DNA from: Steroidobacteraceae bacterium
GTDB taxonomy: Bacteria; Pseudomonadota; Gammaproteobacteria; Steroidobacterales; Steroidobacteraceae
Length of the DNA stretch: 64,000 bases
Assembly (NCBI GenBank): GCA_025458865.1
Contig: JALORP010000001.1
Span: 62,001 to 126,000 of the forward strand
Direction: 5' to 3'
Made by a program: the position numbers and the translations under genes. Each line of letters begins with the position of its first letter. Position 1 is the stretch's first letter. The notes under the pieces were generated by a model, which ran no database searches, had not been told where the DNA came from, and saw only the letters and a program-made list of their open reading frames with translations. This document shows positions 53,004 to 61,069 of the stretch, piece after piece.

Positions 53004-54014
53004 ATGCCTCGCCACGTGAACTTCGGGCTCTGGTACGACTTCCGGAACCCCGAGCCCTGGACCATACCGTTCGAGCGACTCTACGCGCAGGCGATCGACC
53101 AGATCGTCGAGGCCGAGCGGCTCGGCTTCGACTCGGTGTGGATCACGGAGCACCACTTCTGCGATGACGGCTACACGCCGTCCCCGCTGGTCATGGCGGC
53201 CGCGATCGGCGCGCGCACGCGCCGCATGCGCCTCGGCACCAACCTGATGATCCTGCCGCTGCACAACCCGGTCCGGATCGCCGAGGATTCGGCGACACTG
53301 TCGCTGCTGACGGGTGGCCGGTTCGACCTCGGTGTCGGCATCGGCTACCGGGAGCTCGAGTTCCGCGAGTTCGGGCGCGAGCTGAAGCAGCGGCCCAGCC
53401 TCATCGAGGAGGGGATCGCCATCATCCGCAAGGCCTGGGCCGGCGAGCGCATCAACTTCGAGGGCAAGCGCTTCAAGGTTGGAGACCTCAGGATCACGCC
53501 CGTACCCGAGCACCCGCCGCGGATCTTCCTCGGCGGCATGGCGGAGCCGGCGATCGACCGGGCCGCGCGCATCGCCGACGGCTTCCTGTCGACGGGCGGG
53601 ATCGGCCAGGACGTCTACGTGGAGTGTCTCAAGCGGCACGGCAAGGCGCCGGAGGACGGCGTCATCATCGCCGGCCACTGGGCGATCATTTCCGACGACC
53701 CGGAGCGCGAGGCTGCCATCGTCGGGCCGCACGCGCTCTACCAGGGCAACCAGTACATCGAATGGGGTGCGTTCGGCCCGCCGGAGACGACGCCGCGCTT
53801 CCCGGACGCCCAGACCGCGCTCGCGCAGGGTCTCTACGAGCTGTGGGACGGCGATACCGCGGTGGCGAAGCTCACCGAGCTACTGCGCAGGTACCCGCAG
53901 ATCAAGGACCTGCATCTGTGGGCGCAATTCCCGGGCGAGCCTGTGGAGTCGGGGCAGCGGCGCATCGAGTATGTCGCCAGGCACGTGCTGCCGCGGGTGC
54001 GCGCGGCGCTCTGA
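53004..54014 (+). CDS. Luciferase-like (LLM) flavin-dependent oxidoreductase
   Basis: A 336-residue TIM-barrel monooxygenase of the bacterial luciferase family (FDSVWITEHHFCDDGYTPSP split around residue 45, then LGTNLMILPLHNPVRIAED and GVGIGYRELEF). The family uses FMNH2 with O2 or coenzyme F420. A flavin reductase gene follows nine bases after the stop codon, favouring a two-component FMNH2 monooxygenase like the diketocamphane enzymes. The F420 genes 1.3 kb downstream keep F420 use open. Confidence 0.88.
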   Translation: MPRHVNFGLWYDFRNPEPWTIPFERLYAQAIDQIVEAERLGFDSVWITEHHFCDDGYTPSPLVMAAAIGARTRRMRLGTNLMILPLHNPVRIAEDSATLSLLTGGRFDLGVGIGYRELEFREFGRELKQRPSLIEEGIAIIRKAWAGERINFEGKRFKVGDLRITPVPEHPPRIFLGGMAEPAIDRAARIADGFLSTGGIGQDVYVECLKRHGKAPEDGVIIAGHWAIISDDPEREAAIVGPHALYQGNQYIEWGAFGPPETTPRFPDAQTALAQGLYELWDGDTAVAKLTELLRRYPQIKDLHLWAQFPGEPVESGQRRIEYVARHVLPRVRAAL

Positions 54015-54023
54015 GGCGCGCCG

Positions 54024-54506
54024 ATGTCGCGGCAGTTGCGCAGCGCGTTCGGGCACTACGCGACCGGGGTCACCGTTATCACCACACGCGGCGCGGCCGG
54101 CGAGCCGGTCGGCATTACGGCTAACAGCTTCTCCTCGCTGTCGCTCGACCCGCCGCTGGTCCTGTGGAGCATTGCGCACACGTCGAGCAACTACGAGGCG
54201 TTCCGGGCCGCGGGCTGCTTCGCCGTGCACGTTCTGCACGCTGGGCAGGGAGAACTGGCGCGCGTCTTCTCGACCAGGAACATCGACCGCTTCGCGGGCG
54301 TGCCGACCTCGGCCGGGGCCAGCGGGGCCCCGCTGCTCCCCGACTTTCACGCGCGCTTCGACTGTGAGACGCACGCCCAATACGAGGGCGGCGACCACCT
54401 GATCATCGTGGGGCGGGTGCTCGCGGTGGAGGAGCGCGCGGGCGTTCCGCTGCTGTTCTATCGGGGACGTTTCGCGGCCGTTGCCGAGCCGCCTGCCGCC
54501 GTATGA
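54024..54506 (+). CDS. Flavin reductase (HpaC/DIM6-like)
   Basis: A 160-residue flavin reductase. HYATGVTVITTR and TANSFSSLSLDPPLVLWSI are the FMN-binding signatures of the family, with the C-terminal HLIIVGRVLAVE strand. It uses NAD(P)H to make free reduced flavin for a partner oxygenase, most likely the LLM protein encoded just upstream. Confidence 0.9.
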   Translation: MSRQLRSAFGHYATGVTVITTRGAAGEPVGITANSFSSLSLDPPLVLWSIAHTSSNYEAFRAAGCFAVHVLHAGQGELARVFSTRNIDRFAGVPTSAGASGAPLLPDFHARFDCETHAQYEGGDHLIIVGRVLAVEERAGVPLLFYRGRFAAVAEPPAAV

Positions 54507-54513
54507 GCGCCGT

Positions 54514-54545
54514 CCCTTGTTGGTATCCAACAAGGGTCATATAGT
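54514..54545 (+). promoter_or_regulatory. TetR promoter with embedded perfect operator (site D)
   Basis: TTGTTG (54517-54522) and TATAGT (54540-54545) are 17 bases apart, a good sigma-70-type promoter. Between and over them lies a perfect palindrome with 10-bp arms (CCCTTGTTGG / CCAACAAGGG) and centre TAT, at 54514-54536. The TetR ATG at 54552 falls at the expected transcription start, so the message would be leaderless or nearly so. The layout is classic autorepression. Confidence 0.7.
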
Positions 54546-54551
54546 TGGGGC

Positions 54552-55271
54552 ATGAACAAGAAGGCGGCGAGCGCCCCTCGGGGCCGCAAGCAGGCAGAAA
54601 GGACGGCGCTTTCCGACCGCCTGCTCACCGAGGCGGCGATCGAACTCCTCGTCAAGCATGGTATCCAGGGAACCACGCTGCAGGCGGTCGGCGAGCGCGC
54701 CGGTTACAGCCGTGGCCTCGCCACGCATCGCTTCGGATCCAAGGCTGGCCTGTTCGGCAAGGTGCTGCAGGTGGCCAGCATGGACTGGCTCGAGCGGGTG
54801 CAGGAGGCGGTGGGGCCCCGCGTGGGCGCCGACGCGCTCTGCGCCGCGACGGACGCTGCGGAGAAGTTCTTCCGCGAGCGGCCGGACGAGGTCCGCGCCA
54901 TGTACCTGCTCTGGTTCCTCAGCATAGACCCGAGCGCTGACTACCAGTCGAACATCGCCAACGTGCACCACGCTCAGCGGCGCGACGTTGCCCAGTGGAT
55001 AAAGGCCGGCCAGAAGGCGGGACTGGTGCATGCGGACGTCGACCCGATGCGCGCGGCCGAGCAGTACGCCGCCTCGATGGCGGGAATCGCCTATCAATGG
55101 CTCGCGAACCCCCGCATGCCCCTGTCGCTGATGTTCCGCCAGCTCAAGTCGGACGTGCGCGCGCGCCTGGAGGTTCGCGACGACGACCGTGCCGCATCCG
55201 CGCGCAAGCCGCGCTCCGCCGGTGCAGCCGACCGCGAAGAACCGCGCCCGCGCGTGGCCGCGGCCCGTTGA
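54552..55271 (+). CDS. TetR family transcriptional regulator
   Basis: A 239-residue regulator. The N-terminal helix-turn-helix is clear (AAIELLVKHGIQGTTLQAVG, then GYSRGLATHRFGSKAGLF), and the ligand-binding domain runs to about 205, followed by a basic, disordered tail. Its own promoter holds a perfect 23-bp palindrome, and related sites lie at 32112, 37092 and 50174 in the catabolic island. The ligand is probably a pathway acyl-CoA or substrate. It converges on cofD. Confidence 0.93.
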   Translation: MNKKAASAPRGRKQAERTALSDRLLTEAAIELLVKHGIQGTTLQAVGERAGYSRGLATHRFGSKAGLFGKVLQVASMDWLERVQEAVGPRVGADALCAATDAAEKFFRERPDEVRAMYLLWFLSIDPSADYQSNIANVHHAQRRDVAQWIKAGQKAGLVHADVDPMRAAEQYAASMAGIAYQWLANPRMPLSLMFRQLKSDVRARLEVRDDDRAASARKPRSAGAADREEPRPRVAAAR

Positions 55272-55297
55272 CCGCGGCCGCCGCTGAGCCGGACGGT

Positions 55298-56242
55298 TCA
55301 GAGAGACCTCGCGAACCGGAGAACCGCCTCCGCAAGCGCCACGCGTCGGGCGTCATCACTCATCAACGTCTGTGCCACTGCGGTCGGAAGCCCGCAGCGG
55401 CTCGCCCAGTCGCGGTCGGTTTCGTCGATCACCATGCCGTCGAGCAGATCGCCGTAGTGCGCGGCGATCGCGGCCGGCGTCGCCTCCAGGCCGAGTTCGG
55501 CCATGATCTTGCCGGTCGGACCCTTCACCGCCCGGCCGCCGATCAGCGGGCACACGGCGACGACGGGCACGCCGCGATCGCGCAACGCCTCGCGCAGCCC
55601 GTGCACCGCGAGGATCGGATCGACGCTGAGCCACGGATTCGACGGGCAGACCACGATGGCCTCCAGTGCAGGTGAGGCGAGTGCCTCGATCACCGCGGGC
55701 GAAGGGCGCGCGTCGGTCGCGCCGGCGTACTCGAGCGCGGTGACGACCGGGGCGGCGCGCCGGCGCACGAAATAGTCCTGGAACTCCAGGATTCCCTCGC
55801 GCGTATGCACCAGTGTCCGTACCGGCGCCTCGGTCATCGGCAGCAGGGCGCTGGCCACGCCGAAGCTCGCGCACAGGTCGCGCGTGACGACGCTCAATGG
55901 CACGCCGCTGCGAAGGCGCCGCGTACGCTCGACGTGAAGGGCGAGGTCGCCGTCGCCGAGGCGGAACCAGTCCGGCCCGCCGAGCTGCGCCAGCACCGAC
56001 ATGAAGGTCCAGGTCTCGTCGCGCCTTCCCCATCCGGTCCCGGGGTTGTGGCAGTCCGCGAGCGTATAGAGCACCGTGTCGAGGTCGGGGCAGACGTATA
56101 GCCCTAGATGCTCGAAGTCGTCCCCGGTATTGACGATGCAGGCGAGCTGGCCGGGCGAGAGGTGCAGGTGCAGGCCTCGTGCGAGACGCGCGCCGCCGAC
56201 GCCGCCGCTCAGGGCGACGACCGAAGGGAGGTCGCCGCTCAC
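55298..56242 (-). CDS. cofD: 2-phospho-L-lactate transferase (F420 synthesis)
   Basis: A 314-residue CofD/FbiA protein. It joins the activated phospho-acid-guanosine from CofC to the deazaflavin Fo, giving F420-0 (or a variant). Family blocks: VALSGGVGGARLARGL at the start, CPDLDTVLYTLAD, and CPSNPWLSVDPILAVHGLR. A GTG start at 56242 overlaps the cofE stop codon by four bases (GTGA), so cofE and cofD are coupled. It converges on the TetR gene. Confidence 0.93.
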   Translation of the reverse strand: MSGDLPSVVALSGGVGGARLARGLHLHLSPGQLACIVNTGDDFEHLGLYVCPDLDTVLYTLADCHNPGTGWGRRDETWTFMSVLAQLGGPDWFRLGDGDLALHVERTRRLRSGVPLSVVTRDLCASFGVASALLPMTEAPVRTLVHTREGILEFQDYFVRRRAAPVVTALEYAGATDARPSPAVIEALASPALEAIVVCPSNPWLSVDPILAVHGLREALRDRGVPVVAVCPLIGGRAVKGPTGKIMAELGLEATPAAIAAHYGDLLDGMVIDETDRDWASRCGLPTAVAQTLMSDDARRVALAEAVLRFARSL

Positions 56243-57015
56243 CGGAACATGTCCTCCTCGAGCGGGCGCAGAAGCGCCCGGGCCGGCTGCGTAGTCAGCG
56301 TCCAGCGGAGGCCCCGCACGAGTACCGCAGGCGTGCCCTCCGCAGCTTCGCCCATCGCGAGGCCTGCTGCCGCAGCCACGGCGTCGGCCCAGGCAACCTG
56401 AGTGGTCTCCAGAATGCGACCCTCGCGGTCGACTTCGCCGCGACGGTCCCACAGGGCAGGCACGCCAGCCGCCCCGATGGCCACATTCGTCGTGCCCAGC
56501 CGCCATGGGCGGCCAAAGCTGTCGGAAACAATGACTCCGACCTCGACGCCGCAGGCCGCACGCAGGCGATCACGTAGCCTTTCCGCCGAACCGTCAGGGT
56601 CGACCGGCAGCAGCAGCACACGATCGTCGCCCGGGACGTTCGAACGGTCCACCCCGGCCTGTGCCATGACGTAACCGAGGCGATGGCGCACGATCATCAC
56701 GTTCGGCCGGGCGCGCAGCACCTCGCTCGACTCGCCAAGGATGACCTCCACGAGCCGCGGGTCCTTGCCCGTGACCCTCGCGAGTTCGACCGCGCGGGGA
56801 GATGGCTCGACCTCATCGAGGCGGAGGAACCGGCCCTCGGCCTTGGAAACTGCCTTCTGTGCAACGACCAGCACGTCCTGCGGCTCGAGGCGCAGGCCTC
56901 CGGCCGACAGCGCGTCCATGATCGTGGCGGCAAGGTCGCAACCCGGCAGGATCTCGCCGACGCCCTGCAGGGCGCGCACGGTGAGCGAGGCTCCGGTTAC
57001 AGCTGTGCTGGACAC
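56239..57015 (-). CDS. cofE: Coenzyme F420-0:L-glutamate ligase
   Basis: A 258-residue CofE protein. It adds glutamate residues to F420-0 with GTP. Family blocks: VLVVAQKAVSKAEGR, DPRLVEVILGES, SDSFGRPWRLGTTNVAIGAAG. It stands alone: the C-terminal nitroreductase domain of mycobacterial FbiB is absent, and no such gene is nearby. An in-frame stop directly upstream limits the start to the GTG at 57015 or later. It is divergent from cofC. Confidence 0.94.
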   Translation of the reverse strand: MSSTAVTGASLTVRALQGVGEILPGCDLAATIMDALSAGGLRLEPQDVLVVAQKAVSKAEGRFLRLDEVEPSPRAVELARVTGKDPRLVEVILGESSEVLRARPNVMIVRHRLGYVMAQAGVDRSNVPGDDRVLLLPVDPDGSAERLRDRLRAACGVEVGVIVSDSFGRPWRLGTTNVAIGAAGVPALWDRRGEVDREGRILETTQVAWADAVAAAAGLAMGEAAEGTPAVLVRGLRWTLTTQPARALLRPLEEDMFR

Positions 57016-57121
57016 GGGTCGATTCTAGCCGGGCTGCTCGTCGCAAGTCCTTGCCCTATACTTGCTGAACGCCAGCAAATGTCGGCGGACGGCCGGCCCG
57101 CGTGGCGCGAAGGGGGACAGG

Positions 57122-57748
57122 GTGGCTGAGCAGGCCTGCGTCGCGATCATCGCCGTCAATGAGCGCAGACGCTGCAAGACGCGGCTCGACGGGCTGCTCG
57201 GCCCCGATGGACGGGTCGAGCTGGCGCGCGCGATGCTCGATCGGGTGCTCGCTGCCGTGCGGGCGGTGCCCGGGCTGGACGCAGTGCTCGTGGTGAGTCC
57301 AGAGCGCGACCGCGTTCCCGACTGCATCCCGGTGCTGCACGATAGCGGCGACGACCTCAACGCGGCGATGGACGCAGGCCGCCGCGAGGCTGTCGCGCGC
57401 GGCGCGCGCGAACTCCTGGCGCTGCCCGCCGACCTGCCGCTGCTGCGTCCCGTCGACGTGGTTCGGCTCCTGGCGGCTGGAAGGCGTAGTGGCGTCGCGA
57501 TCGCCATGGACCGTCGGTGCCTCGGAACGAACGGCTTGTACCTTCCCGCGGGGATGCCTTTCGGTTTCCGTTTTGGCGCCGGCAGCTGCGCTCGTCACGA
57601 AGCCGAGGCGACACGGCTCGGCCTCGGTGTTCGTCGGGTGCGTTCACCAGGGCTCCTGGCCGACCTCGACACCGCCGAAGACCTGCCGGACATACTGGCG
57701 CGCCCGCGCGTGGGGGAGCGTCTGCCTTTCGCGGTCGCCGCGTCATGA
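57122..57748 (+). CDS. cofC: Phospholactate/phosphoglycerate guanylyltransferase (F420 synthesis)
   Basis: A 208-residue CofC protein with nucleotidyltransferase fold. RRRCKTRLDGLL, SGDDLNAAMDAG, LPADLPLL and GTNGLYLPAG are family signatures. It activates 2-phospho-L-lactate, phosphoenolpyruvate or D-3-phosphoglycerate with GTP; which one is used here cannot be read from sequence alone. The GTG at 57122 follows a strong G-rich site. The stop codon overlaps the fbiC start (ATGA). Confidence 0.9.
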   Translation: MAEQACVAIIAVNERRRCKTRLDGLLGPDGRVELARAMLDRVLAAVRAVPGLDAVLVVSPERDRVPDCIPVLHDSGDDLNAAMDAGRREAVARGARELLALPADLPLLRPVDVVRLLAAGRRSGVAIAMDRRCLGTNGLYLPAGMPFGFRFGAGSCARHEAEATRLGLGVRRVRSPGLLADLDTAEDLPDILARPRVGERLPFAVAAS

Positions 57749-60153
57749 GCGAGCGACGGGCCAGGCAGCCGCGCAATCTGGTGCGCCTGCTCGCCGACTG
57801 CGCAAGTGGCGGCCGGCCGACGGCTGGCGAAGCGCTCTCACTTCTGGCGGAGGCGCCGCTCGAGGCGCTCCAGCCGGTGGCCGAGTCGCTGGCGCTCGAG
57901 GGCCACGGGCGAACGGTCAGCTATTCCCGCAAGGTCTTCGTCCCGCTCACGCGGCTGTGCCGCGACGTCTGTCACTATTGCACCTTCGCCCAGGCGCCGC
58001 GCCATCTGCCCACACCCTACCTGTCAATCCGGCAGGTGCTGGAGATCGTGCGCGCTGGCGAAGCACAGTCCTGCAAAGAGGCCCTGTTCACCCTGGGCGA
58101 CAAGCCGGAGCTGCGTTACGCGGCGGCGCGCGAGGCGCTGGCCGGATTCGGCTACGCGCGCACGGTCGACTACCTCGAGGCAGCCGCCCGCGCGGTGCTG
58201 CGCGAGACGACGCTGCTGCCTCACCTCAATTCCGGCGTGATGAGCGAGGACGACTTGCGTCTGCTCAAGCCAGTCGCCGCGTCGATGGGACTCATGCTCG
58301 AGTCGGCCGCCGAGCGGCTCTGCGAGCGTGGCGGACCGCACCATGGCTCGCCGGATAAGCGGCCGTCGCTGCGCCTCGCCACCCTGCACGCGGCCGGACG
58401 TCTAGGCATTCCGTTCACCTCCGGCATCCTGATCGGCATCGGCGAGACGCGCCGCGAGCGTCTGGAGTCGCTCCTTGCGCTGCGCGACCTGCACGATGAG
58501 TTCGGCCACCTCCAGGACCTGATCATCCAGAATTTCTGCGCCAAGCCGGGCACGGCGATGGCGCGATCACCCGAGCCTTCGCTCGAGGAGCAGCTCTGGA
58601 CCATCGCGGCCGCCCGCCTGCTCTTTGGTCCTTCCATGTCCATCCAGGCGCCGCCCAACCTGCGTCCGGGCGCGCTCGAGCGGCTGGCGGTGAGCGGCAT
58701 CAACGACTGGGGCGGCGTCTCGCCGGTCACGCCTGACCACGTGAACCCCGAAGCGCCCTGGCCGGAGCTGGAGGCGCTCGAGCGGATGACCCGCGCGGCC
58801 GGCCGCGAGCTGGTCGAGCGCCTCGCCATCACCCCGGCCTACGCGCGCGAACCGTCGCGCTGGCTGGATGCGGACCTTGCCGTGCGTGTCCGCCGCTTTA
58901 CCGATGCCACGGGGCATGCTCGCAGCGACGCCTGGTTCGCTGGCGTCGCCTGCGAGGTCCCGAAGCCCGTGCGTCCAGGACGCGGCCGTCCCGCTGCGCG
59001 TGGCGCGGTTGCGCGGGCGCTGCGTGCGGCTGCGGCCGGGCGGGAGCTCGCCGAGGCGGAGGTCGTCGCGCTGCTCACCGCCCGCGCCGACGACCATGAG
59101 GCCGTGCTGCGCGCGGCCGATCGGCTTCGCCGCGAGCGTGTCGGCGACGCGGCCAGCTACGTCGTCAACCGCAACATCAACTACACCAACATCTGCACGT
59201 ACTCCTGCGGCTTCTGCGCCTTCTCGAAGGGTCGCTCGGCCGACAGCCTGCGCGGGCCGGGTTACCTGCTCGACCTCGACGAGGTCGTGCGACGCGCCGT
59301 CGAGGCTCGCCAGTGCGGCGCCACCGAGGTCTGCCTGCAAGGCGGCATCCACCCCTCGTTCACGGGCCGCACCTACCTCGATATCGTCGCGGCGATCAAG
59401 GCGGCGGTGCCGGAGATCCACGTGCATGCCTTCTCGCCGCTCGAGGTGCAGCACGGCGCCGCCACTCTCGGCCTGCCGCTCGAGGACTACCTGCACGGGC
59501 TGAAGCGCGCCGGGCTGGCCTCGCTTCCGGGGACCGCCGCCGAGATCCTCGACGACGAGGTGCGCGCGGTGATCTGCCCGGACAAGCTCGACACCGCCGG
59601 CTGGCTCGAGGTGATGCGCTGTGCCCACCGGGTCGGGCTGTCGAGCACCGCGACGATGATGTTCGGTCACGTGGACGGGGTGCAGCACTGGGCACGGCAC
59701 CTGCTGCGAGTGCGCGCGCTGCAGGAGGAGACGGGCGGATTCACCGAGTTCGTGCCGCTGCCGTTCGTGCACACCGAGGCGCCGCTGTGGCGAAAGGGCC
59801 TCGCGCGCAGCGGCCCGACCTTCCGCGAGGCCGTGCTGGTACATGCCGTGGCCAGGCTCGTCCTGCACCCCGTGATCGGCCACATCCAGGCGTCATGGGT
59901 GAAGATGGGCCTCGAGGGCCTGGAGGCCTGCCTGAACGCCGGTGCCGACGACATGGGCGGCGTGCTGATGAATGAGTCCATCACCCGAGCAGCGGGCGGC
60001 GCGCATGGCCAGGAAATGCCGGCCGCGACTCTCGAGGACTTCGCGCGGCGAATGGGACGAAGGCCCTGGCAGCGAACGACGCTCTACCGGCCGGCCACGT
60101 TGCGCGCCGGCCATGAATCTACGTATCGACCGACTGCAGGAGACAGCAGGTGA
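57745..60153 (+). CDS. fbiC: Fo synthase, fused CofG-CofH radical SAM protein
   Basis: An 802-residue enzyme making the F420 core Fo from tyrosine and the flavin precursor 5-amino-6-ribitylaminouracil. Two radical SAM domains are present: CofG-like (C72, C76, C79 in CRDVCHYC; about 1-400) and CofH-like (C484, C488, C491 in CTYSCGFC; about 430-795). The fused form is the one seen in actinobacteria, whereas archaea and cyanobacteria have separate genes. It overlaps cofC by four bases and npdG by four (GTGA), so all three form an operon. Confidence 0.96.
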   Translation: MSERRARQPRNLVRLLADCASGGRPTAGEALSLLAEAPLEALQPVAESLALEGHGRTVSYSRKVFVPLTRLCRDVCHYCTFAQAPRHLPTPYLSIRQVLEIVRAGEAQSCKEALFTLGDKPELRYAAAREALAGFGYARTVDYLEAAARAVLRETTLLPHLNSGVMSEDDLRLLKPVAASMGLMLESAAERLCERGGPHHGSPDKRPSLRLATLHAAGRLGIPFTSGILIGIGETRRERLESLLALRDLHDEFGHLQDLIIQNFCAKPGTAMARSPEPSLEEQLWTIAAARLLFGPSMSIQAPPNLRPGALERLAVSGINDWGGVSPVTPDHVNPEAPWPELEALERMTRAAGRELVERLAITPAYAREPSRWLDADLAVRVRRFTDATGHARSDAWFAGVACEVPKPVRPGRGRPAARGAVARALRAAAAGRELAEAEVVALLTARADDHEAVLRAADRLRRERVGDAASYVVNRNINYTNICTYSCGFCAFSKGRSADSLRGPGYLLDLDEVVRRAVEARQCGATEVCLQGGIHPSFTGRTYLDIVAAIKAAVPEIHVHAFSPLEVQHGAATLGLPLEDYLHGLKRAGLASLPGTAAEILDDEVRAVICPDKLDTAGWLEVMRCAHRVGLSSTATMMFGHVDGVQHWARHLLRVRALQEETGGFTEFVPLPFVHTEAPLWRKGLARSGPTFREAVLVHAVARLVLHPVIGHIQASWVKMGLEGLEACLNAGADDMGGVLMNESITRAAGGAHGQEMPAATLEDFARRMGRRPWQRTTLYRPATLRAGHESTYRPTAGDSR

Positions 60154-60827
60154 CAGCCACGGGAAAGCCGGTAATCGGCGTGATTGGCGGCACGGGACAT
60201 CTCGGCGGGGCGCTCGCCGGGCGCTGGTGCCAGGCGGGCTACCGGGTGGTGATCGGCTCGCGCGACGCGGAGCGCGCGCGCGCCGCCGCCGCGGCACACG
60301 CGCCCGCGAACGGCGGGGCGGTCAGCGGGGCCAGCAACCGCGAGGCGGCACGGGAAGCGACGGTCGTCGTGGTGGCGGTGCCGTTCGCTTCGCAGGAGGC
60401 GACCCTCGCCGAGATCCGCGACGAGGTCGCCGGCAAGCTGGTCGTGGACACGACCGTCCCGCTGGTGCCGCCCAAGGTGATGCGCGTGCAGCTGCCGCCG
60501 GAGGGGTCGGCCGCGGTCCGCGCCCAGGCGCTGCTCGGCGAGGCGGCGACCGTGGTGTCCGCATTCCACAACGTCGCGGCGCACCGGCTCGCGACCGGCG
60601 AGCCGGTCGACTGCGACGTGCTCGTCTTCGGCGAGAAGCGCGAGGCGCGCGAGCGGGTCGTGGAACTGGCCCACGCGGTGGGCCTGCGAGGCCTCCACGC
60701 AGGCTCGCTTGCCAACTCGGCAGCGGCAGAGGCCCTGACTTCGATCCTGATATTCATCAATAAGCATTACTCGGCGGATGGCGCGGGCCTGCGCATCACC
60801 GGCGACCTGAAGTCCGGGGCCGGCTGA
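60150..60827 (+). CDS. npdG: NADPH-dependent F420 reductase
   Basis: A 225-residue F420:NADP oxidoreductase. The Rossmann start (IGVIGGTGHLGGALAGRW, VVIGSRD) and the substrate-side AFHNVAAHRL block match the family. It reduces F420 with NADPH or the reverse, so the cell can both make and charge the cofactor. A GTG start overlaps the fbiC stop codon. Confidence 0.93.
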   Translation: MTATGKPVIGVIGGTGHLGGALAGRWCQAGYRVVIGSRDAERARAAAAAHAPANGGAVSGASNREAAREATVVVVAVPFASQEATLAEIRDEVAGKLVVDTTVPLVPPKVMRVQLPPEGSAAVRAQALLGEAATVVSAFHNVAAHRLATGEPVDCDVLVFGEKREARERVVELAHAVGLRGLHAGSLANSAAAEALTSILIFINKHYSADGAGLRITGDLKSGAG

Positions 60828-60851
60828 CGCGCAGCGCCGCTTCCTCGGACC

Positions 60852-60873
60852 GCTGCCCCGCGCCCGGGGCAGC
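60852..60873 (+). terminator. Hairpin after the F420 operon
   Basis: Stem GCTGCCCCG / CGGGGCAGC with a 4-base loop lies 24 bases after the npdG stop codon. A C-run rather than T-run follows, so it is a weak intrinsic terminator at most. Confidence 0.45.
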
Positions 60874-60955
60874 CCCCATGAGCCATTTCTCCGGCCGCCC
60901 GCGCATGGGTGGACATACGGGGCGCTCGAGCCCCGAAGCCTACCGGAGAACCGAC

Positions 60956-61045
60956 ATGGAGCTCATGACACTTATCGCCGTCTTCTTCATCGTGGCCACG
61001 GTTGCGCTCATGGCGCTGACCGCCTACGCGGCCGACGGCCGCTGA
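60956..61045 (+). CDS. Putative 29-residue single-helix membrane peptide
   Basis: A short frame with GGAGA at a good distance before its ATG. It codes for one continuous hydrophobic helix (MELMTLIAVFFIVATVALMA then LTAYAADGR). It lies 24 bases before the cysteine synthase-glutaredoxin gene, whose own ribosome site follows, so it could be the first gene of that operon. No family is recognised. Confidence 0.5.
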   Translation: MELMTLIAVFFIVATVALMALTAYAADGR

Positions 61046-61069
61046 CCGGCCGGACAAAGGGAGACCGCC

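Noticed and set aside
53004-54014. Calling the luciferase-like enzyme F420-dependent because F420 genes are near
   Set aside because: A flavin reductase gene directly follows it, which fits FMNH2 use at least as well. Cofactor left open.
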